From contig JAIKWS010000020.1 in the NCBI GenBank assembly GCA_024684515.1, positions 1 through 34,926 of the forward strand: a stretch of 34,926 bases of DNA, written 5' to 3'. Every line of letters starts with the position of its first letter. Within the stretch, counting starts at the first letter, position 1. Of this stretch, positions 8,501 to 17,448 are shown in pieces. The position numbers were made by a program, and so were the translations under genes. The notes below the pieces were generated by a model. It had not been told where the DNA came from, did not search any database, and was given only the letters and a program-made list of their open reading frames with translations. This stretch comes from Prevotella sp. (GTDB lineage: Bacteria; Bacteroidota; Bacteroidia; Bacteroidales; Bacteroidaceae).

Positions 8501-9456
8501 TCACCGAGATGCATGGCGGTCGTGTGGAGGCATGTAACCGCAAAGACGGACATACCGGTGCCATCCTCAGCGTTATCATCCCTATCGGCCATAGTCATCT
8601 GAAGCCAGAGCAGCTAGTGGTTGAGGAACCTGTGAAGCAACAGCGGAAGAGTACGTCGCCCAACAGTAGGGTGCTAGTGGTGGATGACGACCCCGAAATC
8701 ATGCGATATATCATTGATGAGTTGCAGTCGTGGTATCGTTTTGATACTGCCTCCAATGGCCGTGAAGCTCTGAAGCTTTTGCTCACCAATGCTCAGGATG
8801 ATGGCCTGCAGTCGCATGCCCAGGGGCACTATGACCTGGTCATCTCAGATGTCATCATGCCAGAGATGGATGGTCTGACCCTGCTGAAGTGTATCAAGCA
8901 GAATCCCCAGATCAGTCATATTCCTGTCATCCTGCTTACCTCCAAGGCAGAGGTGGAATACCGACTGGAAGGATTGCGAAAAGGTGCTGACGGTTATCTG
9001 GCTAAGCCATTCCAAATGGAAGAGCTCCATGTGCTTGTAGATAATCTGCTGGATAACGTACGTCGCATGCGTGGTAAGTTCAGCGGTGCCCTGCAACAGC
9101 AAGAGCGAGTGGAGAAAGTGGAGGTGAAGGGCAATAACGATATCCTGATGGATCGCGTGATGAAGGTCATCAATGCCCATCTTTCCGATCCTGATCTCAC
9201 GGTAGAAGTGCTCACAGAAGAGATAGGCATCAGCCGTGCACAGTTGCATAGGAAGATGAAGGAGATAACGGGTGTCAGCGTCACGGAATTCTTGCGTAAC
9301 CTGCGCATGGAACAGGCAGCACGGCTGATACGTGAAAAGAAAATCAATATCTCGCAGGTTGCCTTCAGCGTAGGCTTCAGCAACCAGACGCACTTCTCGA
9401 CCACCTTCAAGCGACACTTTGGCATGACGCCAACGGAATATGCTGAGAAGTCGTAA
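5566..9456 (+). CDS. Hybrid two-component system regulator (HTCS): periplasmic sensor, histidine kinase, receiver and AraC-type DNA-binding domain in one chain
   Basis: This is a 1296-residue protein. A signal peptide (about 1-23) precedes two-component-regulator propeller repeats with recurrent IWIGTDYGLNKFDG-like blades (about 30-660). A Y_Y_Y-type Ig-like domain lies near 670-745. One transmembrane helix (about 751-773) is followed by the HisKA dimerisation domain with phospho-accepting H793 in NATHDIRSPLT. The ATPase domain shows the N box (LLSNAMKYTPDGG) and G boxes (DSGLGF, GTGIGLNLS). The receiver domain begins at VLVVDDDPE with phospho-acceptor D1095 in ISDVIMPEMDG. The AraC-type helix-turn-helix occupies about 1190-1296. 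All key residues are present. In Bacteroidota such proteins sense glycan fragments in the periplasm and activate polysaccharide-utilisation loci. No SusC/SusD pair is near, and only the GH43 gene at 643 is an obvious glycan gene in the window. Confidence 0.95.
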   Translation: MMLKRFTITIAGLLMTITSQLLAGQLYPSERLSSGLMTCLCQDSNGYIWIGTDYGLNKFDGYHFTHYLHRPGDSTSIANNEIASLHVDNDGTLWVGCSRGLSRYDANADCFHNYRFPDDRHPRVNSLLSDDQRLFIGTAGYGIYTLAHGSTDIHYEGDMNRRSIDRFYSRMSFDREGALWRSSHIDTLTRITGYPSSLSFQDFVSPYGQPMAYLDYSDDAMLVVFQKGMMRYSYRSRQLTDTGYDFSVLDGQPDIVSAIMDHEGNIYVGTTVNGLLVIRRGEQRLEHLTVSNYGTADVSCVMEDRNQNLWVACYKKGLLLLGKDRDAFAAWTIDDQELKGSPSSIVTDGNGNIYCSVYPGGICRFDSLGQIVGRLKAPDGVRTMHRDGLGKYWLGTENTLYRYDPLTGQATFVATIGGRGLTCMADDGRGMLYVGVFGTGLYILNTLTGESELLSMSDMDRPGGYLCNNWIKSLFLDSKGMLWICTTDGTSMLKPEGRIFNSQHWNQLLQGKQCYSACEMSDGNILIGTETGLYCYDRQQNEVNLLPQAEQLHDKMICAMVRDSQGTIWMSTNMGIWQMTEKPERSIIAHINGNGLHGKEYVLGACLYIPDGQAGERIFFGTANGITTFCPADVMADKSPLGRVHLTRLLVNGHSVALDGNNSYHFSYKENSLQMEFSLMDYHNPENISFQWRTSDSRDWHSLPEGDNQLVLNELQAGHYQIEVRASNNGVFSSDVYRLDIDIAQPWYRSMWAYLLYILIIGTIIGLLLYTYLRQQRRNLEETKMRFLINATHDIRSPLTLIMGAVKKLRSPNSGAKSEEAIDTIDRNAQRLLLLVNQILDERKIDKGQLQLHCAKTEMTAFVGSIVKLYEFGAAQRNISLSFLQPEEKQYAWIDRTQFDKVVSNLLSNAMKYTPDGGEIKVMLTAIQPSSLSIVVQDSGLGFSDDDTDKFFERFYQGKNSRDLHIDGTGIGLNLSRAITEMHGGRVEACNRKDGHTGAILSVIIPIGHSHLKPEQLVVEEPVKQQRKSTSPNSRVLVVDDDPEIMRYIIDELQSWYRFDTASNGREALKLLLTNAQDDGLQSHAQGHYDLVISDVIMPEMDGLTLLKCIKQNPQISHIPVILLTSKAEVEYRLEGLRKGADGYLAKPFQMEELHVLVDNLLDNVRRMRGKFSGALQQQERVEKVEVKGNNDILMDRVMKVINAHLSDPDLTVEVLTEEIGISRAQLHRKMKEITGVSVTEFLRNLRMEQAARLIREKKINISQVAFSVGFSNQTHFSTTFKRHFGMTPTEYAEKS

Positions 9457-9485
9457 GCGGCACCTTTTTCCCCTAGTAAATCGAG

Positions 9486-9529
9486 CCGACCTACTATGCA
9501 GGACTTCCAATGTCTGCGTAGTAGGTCGG
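9486..9529. terminator. Long hairpin between convergent HTCS and infB genes
   Basis: CCGACCTACTATGCAG-type left arm (from 9486) pairs with CTGCGTAGTAGGTCGG-type right arm (to 9529), with one G:T-type mismatch and a small bulge around a short loop. TAGATTTTG follows on the plus side. The placement between converging genes fits a shared transcription end. Confidence 0.7.
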
Positions 9530-9555
9530 TAGATTTTGTAGATTGCTGTGGATTG

Positions 9556-12540
9556 CTATAGCTTCTGCTGTACTTCTATCTCCTGGAAGGTCTCAATGAT
9601 ATCTCCCTGCTGGATGTCGTTGAAATTGACCAGTGAGATACCGCACTCAAAGTTGGTGGCTACCTCCTTGACATCGTCCTTATAGCGCTTCAGCGCATTG
9701 ATGGAGCCTGTGAAGACTACAATACCATCGCGCACGAGACGAGCCTTGTCGGAACGGTGTACCTTTCCTTCGATGACCATAGCGCCAGCCACGGTGCCCA
9801 CCTTGGAAATCTTGTATACCTCGCGTACCTCCACCTGGGCTGTAACCTCTTCCTTAATAATCTTGTCGAGCATACCTTCCATAGTGGAACGTACATCCTC
9901 GATGGCATCGTAGATAATACTGTAGGTGTTGATTTCCACACCTTCTGTTTCTGCCAGTCGGCGGGCAGCAGACGAAGGACGTACCTGGAAGCCAATGATG
10001 ATGGCATCGGAAGCACCAGCCAGTGTGACATCGTTCTCGGAGATCTGTCCCACGGCCTTATGGATGACGTTGACCTTGATCTTCTCAGTAGAGAGTTTGA
10101 TGAACGAGTCGGAAAGAGCCTCTATAGATCCGTCGGTATCGCCCTTGACGATGAGGTTTAGTTCCTTGAATTCGCCCAAGGCGATGCGGTGGCTGATATC
10201 TGAGAGCGTCAGTCGTGTCTGTGTGCGCAGTCCTTGTTCACGTGCCAGCTGCTCACGCTTGTTGGCAATTTCGCGTGCTTCCTGTTCTGAATCCATCACA
10301 TGGAAGGCATCACCGGCGGTAGGTGCTCCATCTAGACCCAGGATGATGGCCGGCTGGGCAGGCCGTGCTTCCTCAATGCGCTCGTTACGCTCGTTGAACA
10401 TAGCCTTGATACGTCCGTGACTGGTACCTGCGATAACTACGTCGCCAACATGCAACGTGCCGTTGCTGACGAGTACCGTCGACACATAGCCACGTCCCTT
10501 GTCGAGCGAGCTCTCGATAATCGAACCCATAGCCTTGCGGTTGGGGTTGGCCTTCAGGTCGAGCATCTCTGCCTCCAGGAGAACCTTCTCCAGTAGCTCT
10601 TCCACGCCAAGGCCCTTCTTTGCAGAAATCTCCTGACACTGGTATTTGCCGCCCCATTCCTCTACGAGCAGGTTCATGTTGGCCAGATCCTCGCGAATCT
10701 TGTCTGGGTTGGCACCAGGCTTGTCAATCTTGTTGATGGCGAACACCATGGGTACGTTAGCTGCCTGAGCGTGTGCGATAGCTTCCCTGGTGGTAGGCAT
10801 TACCGAGTCGTCAGCAGCCACGATGATAATGGCAATATCCGTAACTTGTGCACCACGGGCACGCATAGCTGTGAAGGCCTCGTGACCAGGTGTATCTAGG
10901 AAGGTGATCTTTCGACCGTCGGGTAGTGTGACATTGTAGGCACCGATATGCTGTGTGATACCACCAGCCTCGCCAGCAATGACGTTGGTCTTGCGGATAT
11001 AGTCGAGCAAGGAAGTCTTACCATGATCAACATGTCCCATGACGGTGACAATTGGAGCACGTGGCAGCAGATCGTTCTCGTCGTCTTCATCCTCGTGGAT
11101 GGCGTTCTGCACCTCAGCACTGACATATTCGGTCTTGAAGCCAAACTCGTCGGCTACGATATTGATGGTCTCAGCATCCAGACGCTGGTTGATACTAACC
11201 ATGATGCCTATCGACATACAGGTGCCGATGACCTTTACTACAGGAACGTTCATCATGGTGGCCAGCTCAGATACCGTCACGAATTCTGTCAGCTTCAGCG
11301 TCTTGCTCTGTGCTGCCTCGGCTGCCATCTCCTCGTTCATGCGCTCGGCAACGGCATCACGCTTCTCCTTACGATATTTAGCACCCTTCTTGTTCTGGTT
11401 TGATTTCGACGTGAGTCGAGCCAGTGTCTCTTTTACCTGGCGTGCCACATCTTCCTCGTTCACCTCGATGGGCTTTACAGCCAGGCGACCCTTGTTTCTC
11501 TTTCCGTTCTTGCCGCCATTCTGCTGCTGGTCGTTGAAGTTCTGGTTTCCACCCTTGTTCTTTTTCTTGTTGTTCTGCTGGTTCTGTTGCTGCTGTTGCT
11601 GTTTGGCAGCCTCCTCAATGTCAACCTTGCCACTGCGGATGCGCTCACGCTTTTTCTTCTCACCACCAGTCTGAGCGGCAGGAGTACGCTGGTGTACGGC
11701 CTTTTCCTCACGCTGTTTGCGTTTCTCCTCCTTTGTCTTCTTTTTGGGACGCGTGCTCTGGTTGATAGCAGAGAGGTCGATTTTCCCAAGGACATTGACT
11801 TTCGGTGCTAGAGCCTCCTCACTTTTCAGTGTGAAGATGGTAGTCTTTGACTCCTCACTGTCAGGTTGTTCTGTAGTTTCCCCTTCAGTATTCTTGGGTT
11901 CCTCCTTTGGAGTCTCGTTTTTTTGTTCCTTTGCTTCTTCGGTTTTCTCCTCCTTTTTCTCAGGTGTATCCTGCTGTGTAATCTTCGTTACGCTATCCGC
12001 AGGCTTGGCTTCTTCCTTCTTAGGTTGTTCAACCACATTTTTTGGCTCCTCCGCCACTGTTGGTGCCTTCTCTTCAACCTTCTTGATGTCTGCGGCAGGC
12101 TTTGTCTCTTCTATTTTAGCGGTGGGGGCAGTTTCCTGAGCAGGGCTAACGGCAGTAGCCTTTGTCTCGTCTTTTTTCTCTGTTGCAGCAGAAGTCTGCT
12201 TGGCTGTTTTGCTTTTTCCTAAGCTGTCAAGGTCAATCTTGCCCAGCGGTTTGAACTGCTGGCGCTGCGGCATCTCTTCTTCTGTTTTCGTTTTGGCAGG
12301 TGTGACCTCCGGCTTCTTCTCTTTTATTTTTTTAGAGAAGAGCTTGTCAGCCTGGGTCTTTACTGCTTTATCGGTGCTGAATTCCTGCATCAGCGCTTCA
12401 TACTGACGGTCGCTGATTTTGGTATTCGTAGTAGCATCGTCGCGAATTTCACCAAGGCTACTTTTTTTCTTTAGGAAATCAACTGCCGTTTGAAGTCCTA
12501 TGTTCAGTTCTGTTAATACTTTGTTTAGTCTTATTCCCAT
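9556..12540 (-). CDS. infB: Translation initiation factor IF-2
   Basis: This is a 994-residue GTPase that brings initiator tRNA to the small ribosomal subunit. A short N-terminal IF-2 domain starts [16 protein letters not shown] long low-complexity Lys/Glu/Pro/Gln-rich linker runs from about 70 to 400. An IF2-N domain follows ([18 protein letters not shown]). The G domain has G1 GHVDHGKT (about 501-508), G3 DTPGHE and G4 NKID. Domains II to IV follow to the C-terminus, ending in EIEVQQKL. The start ATG at 12540 fits the family opening. It is the last gene of the minus-strand operon rimP-nusA-infB, 55 bp after nusA with no promoter seen between them. The length is typical of Bacteroidota IF-2, which has an extended linker. 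Confidence 0.98.
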   Translation of the reverse strand: MGIRLNKVLTELNIGLQTAVDFLKKKSSLGEIRDDATTNTKISDRQYEALMQEFSTDKAVKTQADKLFSKKIKEKKPEVTPAKTKTEEEMPQRQQFKPLGKIDLDSLGKSKTAKQTSAATEKKDETKATAVSPAQETAPTAKIEETKPAADIKKVEEKAPTVAEEPKNVVEQPKKEEAKPADSVTKITQQDTPEKKEEKTEEAKEQKNETPKEEPKNTEGETTEQPDSEESKTTIFTLKSEEALAPKVNVLGKIDLSAINQSTRPKKKTKEEKRKQREEKAVHQRTPAAQTGGEKKKRERIRSGKVDIEEAAKQQQQQQNQQNNKKKNKGGNQNFNDQQQNGGKNGKRNKGRLAVKPIEVNEEDVARQVKETLARLTSKSNQNKKGAKYRKEKRDAVAERMNEEMAAEAAQSKTLKLTEFVTVSELATMMNVPVVKVIGTCMSIGIMVSINQRLDAETINIVADEFGFKTEYVSAEVQNAIHEDEDDENDLLPRAPIVTVMGHVDHGKTSLLDYIRKTNVIAGEAGGITQHIGAYNVTLPDGRKITFLDTPGHEAFTAMRARGAQVTDIAIIIVAADDSVMPTTREAIAHAQAANVPMVFAINKIDKPGANPDKIREDLANMNLLVEEWGGKYQCQEISAKKGLGVEELLEKVLLEAEMLDLKANPNRKAMGSIIESSLDKGRGYVSTVLVSNGTLHVGDVVIAGTSHGRIKAMFNERNERIEEARPAQPAIILGLDGAPTAGDAFHVMDSEQEAREIANKREQLAREQGLRTQTRLTLSDISHRIALGEFKELNLIVKGDTDGSIEALSDSFIKLSTEKIKVNVIHKAVGQISENDVTLAGASDAIIIGFQVRPSSAARRLAETEGVEINTYSIIYDAIEDVRSTMEGMLDKIIKEEVTAQVEVREVYKISKVGTVAGAMVIEGKVHRSDKARLVRDGIVVFTGSINALKRYKDDVKEVATNFECGISLVNFNDIQQGDIIETFQEIEVQQKL

Positions 12541-12595
12541 TTGATTTGAAGTTTGAGATGTGAGATTGATGTTTAGCTTAAGACGTGCCTAGTGG

Positions 12596-13855
12596 TTATT
12601 CGAATTCTGCCTTCAGCACTTCTAGCAGATGGTCGACGGTTTCCTCTTCCAGGTCAGCCTTCTCGATGAGTAGTTCTCGTGGTGCGTTAAGCACTTCTTT
12701 TGCAGTGTCGTAGCCCAGCGCCTTGATGGCGTCGATGACCCACTGGTCTATCTCATCACTGAATTCGTCGAGATAGATATCCTCGTCGTTTTCGCCCTCA
12801 TTGACCACACGGAATACGTCGATAGTGTATTCGGTCAGCATTGATGCCAGCTTGATGTTCATGCCGCCTTTGCCGATGGCCAGGCTCACCTCTTCAGGCT
12901 GCAGATATACCTCGGCCTTGTGGTTCTCCTGATCCAGTGTGATACTGTTCACCTTGGCAGGGCTGAGTGCTCTCTGGATGAACAGCTGTATATTGTTTGA
13001 GAAGTTGATCACGTCGATATTTTCATTGCCAAGTTCCCGTACGATGCCGTGCACGCGACTGCCTTTTACTCCTACGCAGGCTCCTACGGGGTCTATCCGG
13101 TCGTCAAAGCTTTCTACAGCCACCTTGGCACGTTCGCCTGGCATGCGGGCCACACGGCGAATGGCAATCAGTCCGTCGGCAATCTCTGGCACTTCTGCCT
13201 CGAGCAGACGCTTCAGGAAATCGGGGCTGGTACGGCTCAGCAAGATACGCGGGTTGTTGTTCTCGTTGTTGACCTCCTTTACTAGTGCGCGTACGGTCTC
13301 ACCCTTGTGATAGTTGTCACTGGGAATCTGATCACCCTTCATCAGGTGCAGTTCGTTCCCTTCGTCGTCCATAAGCAGTACCTCGCGCTTCCACATCTGG
13401 TAAACCTCGCCACTGACGATGGTGCCCACCTTATCCTTGTACTTCTGATAAAGGGCATCATGGTCCAGCTCCAGGATCTTTGAGGCCAGTGTCTGTCGCA
13501 GGTTCAGAATGGCACGACGGCCGAATTTCGTGAAGTCCACTTCTTCGCTCACCTCTTCGCCTACTTCATAGTCGGGCTCAATCTTCAGGGCATCGCTCAG
13601 TGCAATCTCTTTGTTCTCGTCCTGCACCTCATTGTCGTCCACCACGATGCGGTGGCGGTGGATTTCAAAGTCGCCCTTGTCAGGGTTCACAATAACGTCG
13701 AAGTTCTCGTCGCTGCCAAACATCTTGGCCAGCACATTGCGGAAACTCTCCTCGAGCACACTCACCAGCGTGGTGCGATCGATGTTCTTGGTCTCCTTAA
13801 ACTCCTGGAAGGTTTCAAACATGCTGGAACCTTTCGAACTTTTCTTTGTTGCCAT
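12596..13855 (-). CDS. nusA: Transcription termination/antitermination factor NusA
   Basis: This is a 419-residue RNA polymerase-associated factor. The N-terminal RNAP-binding domain spans about 1-130 and ends with RRAILNLRQTLASKI. The S1 domain spans about 140-205 (GTIVSGEVYQMWKREVLL, MKGDQIPSDNYHKGE). The tandem KH region includes VARMPGERAKVAV, DPVGACVGVKGSRV and VSLAIGKGGMNIKLA. A short acidic C-terminal tail contains a helix-hairpin-helix-like segment (ALGYDTAKEVLNAPRELL). It lies 14 bp after rimP and precedes infB, which is the standard bacterial order. The length matches the compact NusA without the long C-terminal repeats of E. coli. Confidence 0.97.
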   Translation of the reverse strand: MATKKSSKGSSMFETFQEFKETKNIDRTTLVSVLEESFRNVLAKMFGSDENFDVIVNPDKGDFEIHRHRIVVDDNEVQDENKEIALSDALKIEPDYEVGEEVSEEVDFTKFGRRAILNLRQTLASKILELDHDALYQKYKDKVGTIVSGEVYQMWKREVLLMDDEGNELHLMKGDQIPSDNYHKGETVRALVKEVNNENNNPRILLSRTSPDFLKRLLEAEVPEIADGLIAIRRVARMPGERAKVAVESFDDRIDPVGACVGVKGSRVHGIVRELGNENIDVINFSNNIQLFIQRALSPAKVNSITLDQENHKAEVYLQPEEVSLAIGKGGMNIKLASMLTEYTIDVFRVVNEGENDEDIYLDEFSDEIDQWVIDAIKALGYDTAKEVLNAPRELLIEKADLEEETVDHLLEVLKAEFE

Positions 13856-13869
13856 TTCAATATCTAATT

Positions 13870-14337
13870 TTATTTGAATGCTAACAGATAACGGGTGCTT
13901 TTCACCTCGTCCATCGAGAACTGCCGGTCTACGTCGACCTTGACAGGGCGCTTTTTGCCTTCGGGAACCTGTTTCTCCTGAGTGGTGATGGTGAATGTTC
14001 TGCCTTCTACCGCTTTCAGGATACCTGTCAGTTTCTTTCCGTCGGCTGTGATTACTTCCACTTCATCACCCAGGTGACAGTTGTATTGCTGTTCAACCTT
14101 AAAAGGCTGTCCTAGTCCTGCGCTGCCCACTTCCAGTTCGTAGTCGCCTAGCTCGTCGCCTAAGCGTTCCTGCAGAAAGCGACTCAGCTCTGCGCAGTCT
14201 TCAATCCATACTCCGTCAGCGCAGTCAATCTCGATGGCAATACGATCGTCGTCGCCCATCTGAATGTCTACCAGGAAATAGTCGCCCTTGGCGAGCCACT
14301 CTTCCACCTGTGTCTTGATTGTTTCTTTTGTTATCAT
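13870..14337 (-). CDS. rimP: Ribosome maturation factor RimP
   Basis: This is a 155-residue protein of the RimP/YhbC family, which acts in late assembly of the 30S subunit. Family features are the N-terminal alpha/beta domain (IAIEIDCADGVWIEDCAELSR), the hallmark segment YELEVGSAGLGQPF (the family's LEVSSPGLxRPL) and a C-terminal SH3-like barrel (KLTGILKAVEGRTFTI). It is first in the operon with nusA and infB. A full consensus promoter and a leader hairpin precede it. Confidence 0.95.
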   Translation of the reverse strand: MITKETIKTQVEEWLAKGDYFLVDIQMGDDDRIAIEIDCADGVWIEDCAELSRFLQERLGDELGDYELEVGSAGLGQPFKVEQQYNCHLGDEVEVITADGKKLTGILKAVEGRTFTITTQEKQVPEGKKRPVKVDVDRQFSMDEVKSTRYLLAFK

Positions 14338-14357
14338 CAGAACCTTAGTTTATAAAA

Positions 14358-14387
14358 GAATGAGGAGCTCTTGCAAGCCCCTCATTC
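14358..14387 (-). promoter_or_regulatory. Leader hairpin in the rimP-nusA-infB 5' untranslated region, possible attenuator
   Basis: In mRNA sense, GAAUGAGGGGCU pairs with AGCUCCUCAUUC over 12 bp (one G:U) around the loop UGCAAG, and UUUUAU follows directly. It sits between the predicted transcription start (about 14394) and ATG 14337. The stem plus short U tract resembles a weak intrinsic terminator, so attenuation or NusA feedback is possible but not shown. Confidence 0.65.
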
Positions 14388-14400
14388 CACTGAACGGCTG

Positions 14401-14432
14401 CAAAGGTACGAATTTTCTACCGATTTACCAAA
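14401..14432 (-). promoter_or_regulatory. Promoter of the rimP-nusA-infB operon
   Basis: On the minus strand TTTG (14429-14432), 20 bp, TACCTTTG (14401-14408): full Bacteroidota consensus. The predicted leader is about 55-60 nt. Confidence 0.85.
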
Positions 14433-14537
14433 TAAATCCTCAAAAAAATACGTTATCTGCCCGTGAAAAGGGGTTGTTGTACTGTTTGTTACCGCATTTG
14501 TGCTTTTTTTGCTGGTTTTATCAGCTGTTGAGGCCTT

Positions 14538-14585
14538 CCTGTCTACGTGAGACAGGCGACCTGCAAAATGCGGGTCGCCTGCCTG
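14538..14585. terminator. Double hairpin downstream of pnp
   Basis: CCTGTC (14538-14543) pairs with GACAGG (14551-14556). Overlapping it, CAGGCGACC (14553-14561) pairs with GGTCGCCTG (14573-14581), with an additional GC/GC pair inside the loop. The two stems share bases at 14553-14556, so they are mutually exclusive at their junction. Located just after the pnp stop, it probably ends or stabilises that transcript. No long U tract follows in pnp sense. Confidence 0.6.
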
Positions 14586-14606
14586 ATAGTCATAGTGGAT
14601 TATGTC

Positions 14607-17009
14607 TTAGAAATCCATGTGGTCGAGTGCATCACTAAACTCCTTAGGCTCGTGCTGCTGTGGGTCGTGATAGTCATCGTCGTGACGTCTACTTGTCTCT
14701 CCCTGCTCTCCGCGTGGTCTGTCTCCGCGATCCTGGTGGGGACGTCTGCGGTCGCCGCGATCGCCTCTGTCCTGACGTGGCTGTCTGCGATCTCCATGCT
14801 CTGGACGGTCGCCGCGCTCACGACGTGCGGGACGCTCTACATAGCCCTCGGGCTTCGGGATGAGCACACGATGGCTCAGCTTATACTTGCCAGTCTTGGA
14901 ATCGATTTCCAGCAGTTTCACGGTGAGCTTGTCACCCTCCTTGATGCCTGCTTCCTCGACGGTCTCGAGGCGCTTCCAGTCAATCTCGCTGATGTGGAGC
15001 AGGCCATCCTTGCCAGGCATAATCTCTACGAAGCATCCATAAGGCATGATGCTGCGCACGGTTCCCTCGTAGATCTCGCCTACCTCAGGAACGGCAACGA
15101 TGGCACGTATCTTGTGGATGGCGCTATCGATGGCTTCCTTGTTGGGACCACTGACCTGTACATGACCCACACCATCGGCTTCGTCGATGGTAATAACGGT
15201 ATTGGTGTCTTCCTGCATCTGCTGGATGATTTTTCCGCCCGGGCCAATGACAGCTCCAATAAACTCCTTGGGAATGTCGAAGGCTTCGATGCGTGGCACG
15301 TGAGGCTTCAGTTCGGCACGTGGCTCGGCAATGGTGTCGGTGATGCAGTTCAGGATGTGCTCACGGCCTGCCTTTGCCTGCATCAGAGCTTTCTCAAGGA
15401 TGTCAAAGCTCAGTCCGTCGCACTTGATATCCATCTGTGTAGCAGTCAGGCCATCACGTGTGCCAGTGGTCTTGAAGTCCATATCGCCCAGATGATCCTC
15501 GTCGCCAAGGATATCAGAGAGCACAGCATACTTGTCTTCACCAGGGTTCTTGATCAGTCCCATGGCGATGCCGCTGACGGGTTTCTTCATGGGGACACCA
15601 GCGTCCATCAGGGCCAGTGTGCCAGCGCAGACGGTAGCCATCGAGCTGGAACCGTTTGACTCAAGGATCTGGCTGACCAGGCGTACGGTGTAAGGGAAGT
15701 CCTCAGGAATCTGGCCTTTCAGACCTCTCCATGCCAGGTGTCCGTGTCCAATCTCTCTGCGTCCCACGCTACGCTGTGCTTTGGCTTCGCCAGTGCAGAA
15801 TGGTGGGAAGTTGTAGTGGAGAAGGAAGCGCATGTAGCTCTTGTCGAGCACATCGTCGACCATCTTCTCATCGAGTTTGGTGCCTAGTGTGCAAGTGCTT
15901 AGTGACTGTGTCTCGCCACGTGTGAAGATGGCACTTCCGTGAGGCATGGGCAGTGGGCTTACCTCGCACCAGATGGGGCGGATATCGGTAGTCTTACGAC
16001 CATCCAGGCGGATGCCCTCGTCGAGGATACATCTACGCATGGCATCGCGCTCTACATCGTGATAGTAGCGGTCCATCATGGCAGCATATTCATCGTCAGA
16101 GATGACGGTCTCCGTAGAGTCGGCAGTTTCTGCTGGCTCTGCAGCAGCACGCTCAGCGAAGAACTTCTCCTTGAAGTCTTCGAGCAGCTTTTCAAAGGCT
16201 TCAGCACGCTGCTGTTTCTCCAGTGCCTGTTTGGTGATGTCGTAGGCAGGTTTGTAAAGTTCATCGTTCATGCGCTGACGCAGTTGCTCGTCGTTCACCT
16301 CGTGGTTGTATTCACGCTTCACATCCTTACCCAGTTCCTTACTGAGTTCTGTCTGCAACTCGCACATGGGCTTGATGGCGTCCATAGCGGCTTTCAGGGC
16401 TCCCAGCAGGTCCTGCTCGCTCACTTCTTTCATCTCACCTTCCACCATCATGATATTCTCTGCCGATGCGCCTACCATGATGTCCATGTCTGCTTGCTTC
16501 ATCTGCTCGAAGGTGGGGTTGATGACATATTGGCCATTAACGCGAGCCACACGGACTTCGGAAATCGGACATTCGAAGGGAATATCAGAACATGCCAGAG
16601 CAGCAGAAGCAGCGAAGCCAGCCAGTGCATCGGGCTGATCTACTCCGTCAGCACTAAGAAGCATCACGTTGACAAATACTTCGGCATGATAGTTGGCAGG
16701 GAAGAGAGGACGAAGGACTCGGTCTACGAGTCGCGATGTGAGGATTTCTGAGTCAGAGGCCTTGCCTTCGCGCTTGGTAAATCCGCCGGGGAAACGCCCA
16801 GCTGCGCTGTACTGCTCACGATAGTCTACCTGCAAAGGCATGAAATCAGTACCAGGAACTGCATCTTTTGCGGCACATACGGTAGCCAGGAGCACAGTGT
16901 TGTTCATCTTCAGCATAACACTGCCGTCAGCCTGTTTTGCCACTTTCCCGGTTTCAATGGTGATGGTCCTTCCATCAGCCAGTTGAAGGGTCTTTGTAAT
17001 TACGTTCAT
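14607..17009 (-). CDS. pnp: Polynucleotide phosphorylase
   Basis: This is an 800-residue 3'-to-5' phosphorolytic exoribonuclease of RNA decay. Two RNase PH domains are present: the first opens with [15 protein letters not shown], and the second contains [22 protein letters not shown] and [16 protein letters not shown] domain ([15 protein letters not shown]) and an S1 domain ([19 protein letters not shown]) follow. The tail of about 70 residues is rich in Arg, Asp and Gly (repeated GDR) with Gln and His. Start chosen at ATG 17009 (MNVITKTLQ), because upstream in-frame codons run through the predicted 5' untranslated region and promoter. The gene stands alone between the rimP operon and the DUF4251 operon. 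The core is standard; the charged tail is an addition to the usual length of about 700 residues. Confidence 0.97.
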   Translation of the reverse strand: MNVITKTLQLADGRTITIETGKVAKQADGSVMLKMNNTVLLATVCAAKDAVPGTDFMPLQVDYREQYSAAGRFPGGFTKREGKASDSEILTSRLVDRVLRPLFPANYHAEVFVNVMLLSADGVDQPDALAGFAASAALACSDIPFECPISEVRVARVNGQYVINPTFEQMKQADMDIMVGASAENIMMVEGEMKEVSEQDLLGALKAAMDAIKPMCELQTELSKELGKDVKREYNHEVNDEQLRQRMNDELYKPAYDITKQALEKQQRAEAFEKLLEDFKEKFFAERAAAEPAETADSTETVISDDEYAAMMDRYYHDVERDAMRRCILDEGIRLDGRKTTDIRPIWCEVSPLPMPHGSAIFTRGETQSLSTCTLGTKLDEKMVDDVLDKSYMRFLLHYNFPPFCTGEAKAQRSVGRREIGHGHLAWRGLKGQIPEDFPYTVRLVSQILESNGSSSMATVCAGTLALMDAGVPMKKPVSGIAMGLIKNPGEDKYAVLSDILGDEDHLGDMDFKTTGTRDGLTATQMDIKCDGLSFDILEKALMQAKAGREHILNCITDTIAEPRAELKPHVPRIEAFDIPKEFIGAVIGPGGKIIQQMQEDTNTVITIDEADGVGHVQVSGPNKEAIDSAIHKIRAIVAVPEVGEIYEGTVRSIMPYGCFVEIMPGKDGLLHISEIDWKRLETVEEAGIKEGDKLTVKLLEIDSKTGKYKLSHRVLIPKPEGYVERPARRERGDRPEHGDRRQPRQDRGDRGDRRRPHQDRGDRPRGEQGETSRRHDDDYHDPQQHEPKEFSDALDHMDF

Positions 17010-17042
17010 CTTGATTAAAAAAACATCTAATAAATAAAAATG

Positions 17043-17063
17043 GTTTGCGCAGTCATGCGAAAC
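17043..17063 (-). promoter_or_regulatory. Hairpin at the predicted 5' end of pnp mRNA
   Basis: In mRNA sense GUUUCGCA pairs with UGCGCAAAC with one bulged C around the loop UGAC. AUUUUUAUUU follows. It begins at about the predicted first transcribed base, so it could protect the 5' end or be a target of feedback control. Confidence 0.5.
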
Positions 17064-17069
17064 GCCGTG

Positions 17070-17077
17070 CAAAGGTA
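17070..17077 (-). promoter_or_regulatory. -7 box of pnp
   Basis: On the minus strand TACCTTTG (17070-17077) matches the consensus and would give a leader of about 55 nt. No clear TTTG was found 19-20 bp upstream, where the sequence is A/T-rich. Confidence 0.65.
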
Positions 17078-17283
17078 CTCATTATTAAATTAATAAAAGA
17101 ATAAAGACTGAATATTTTTTGTTTTTTATGAATTTTGTCGTTTCAATGACTACGTACTGGGTACTTTCGCGGACTCCTATCAACGTTATCTTTCCTTAGG
17201 TCAGAAGTCTGGTGACTTAGTTGCCAGGTCGAAAAATGGACTCGGATGAGAGAAAAAGGTCTTTGGAATGCAAAAAAGTGGAG
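17078..17283. other. Divergent intergenic stretch with no gene seen
   Basis: An A/T-rich part next to the pnp promoter is followed by ordinary sequence without a supported frame or strong inverted repeat. The 22-bp repeat array begins at its right end. Confidence 0.5.
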
Positions 17284-17380
17284 CTATAGCCGTAATCCCG
17301 CTATGAGTGAGCCGTAATCCCACTATGAGTGAGCCGTAATCTCACTACGAGTGAGCCGTAATCTCACTATGAGCAAGCCG
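17284..17380. repeat. Second, diverged array of the 22-bp dual-hairpin element, about four and a half units
   Basis: CCGTAAT starts at 17290, 17312, 17334 and 17356, with a decayed copy at 17378, all exactly 22 bp apart. The arms AGTGAG and CTCACT are as in the array at 5202-5416. The 3-nt linker is ATG or ACG here instead of TGG. The array lies upstream of the DUF4251 promoter. Confidence 0.9.
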
Positions 17381-17448
17381 GTCTTTCGTAACTTTGTCGA
17401 TAAATTTGTGCACTTCCTCTGTCTCGGAGAAAAAAGTATGCCATTCTC

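Noticed and set aside
14547..15659. 370-codon plus-strand open frame
   Set aside because: It lies wholly antisense to pnp, whose domains are unmistakable, and its translation is skewed (Leu/Val/Ser-rich) without a family. The GC-rich codon pattern of pnp opens the reverse frame.
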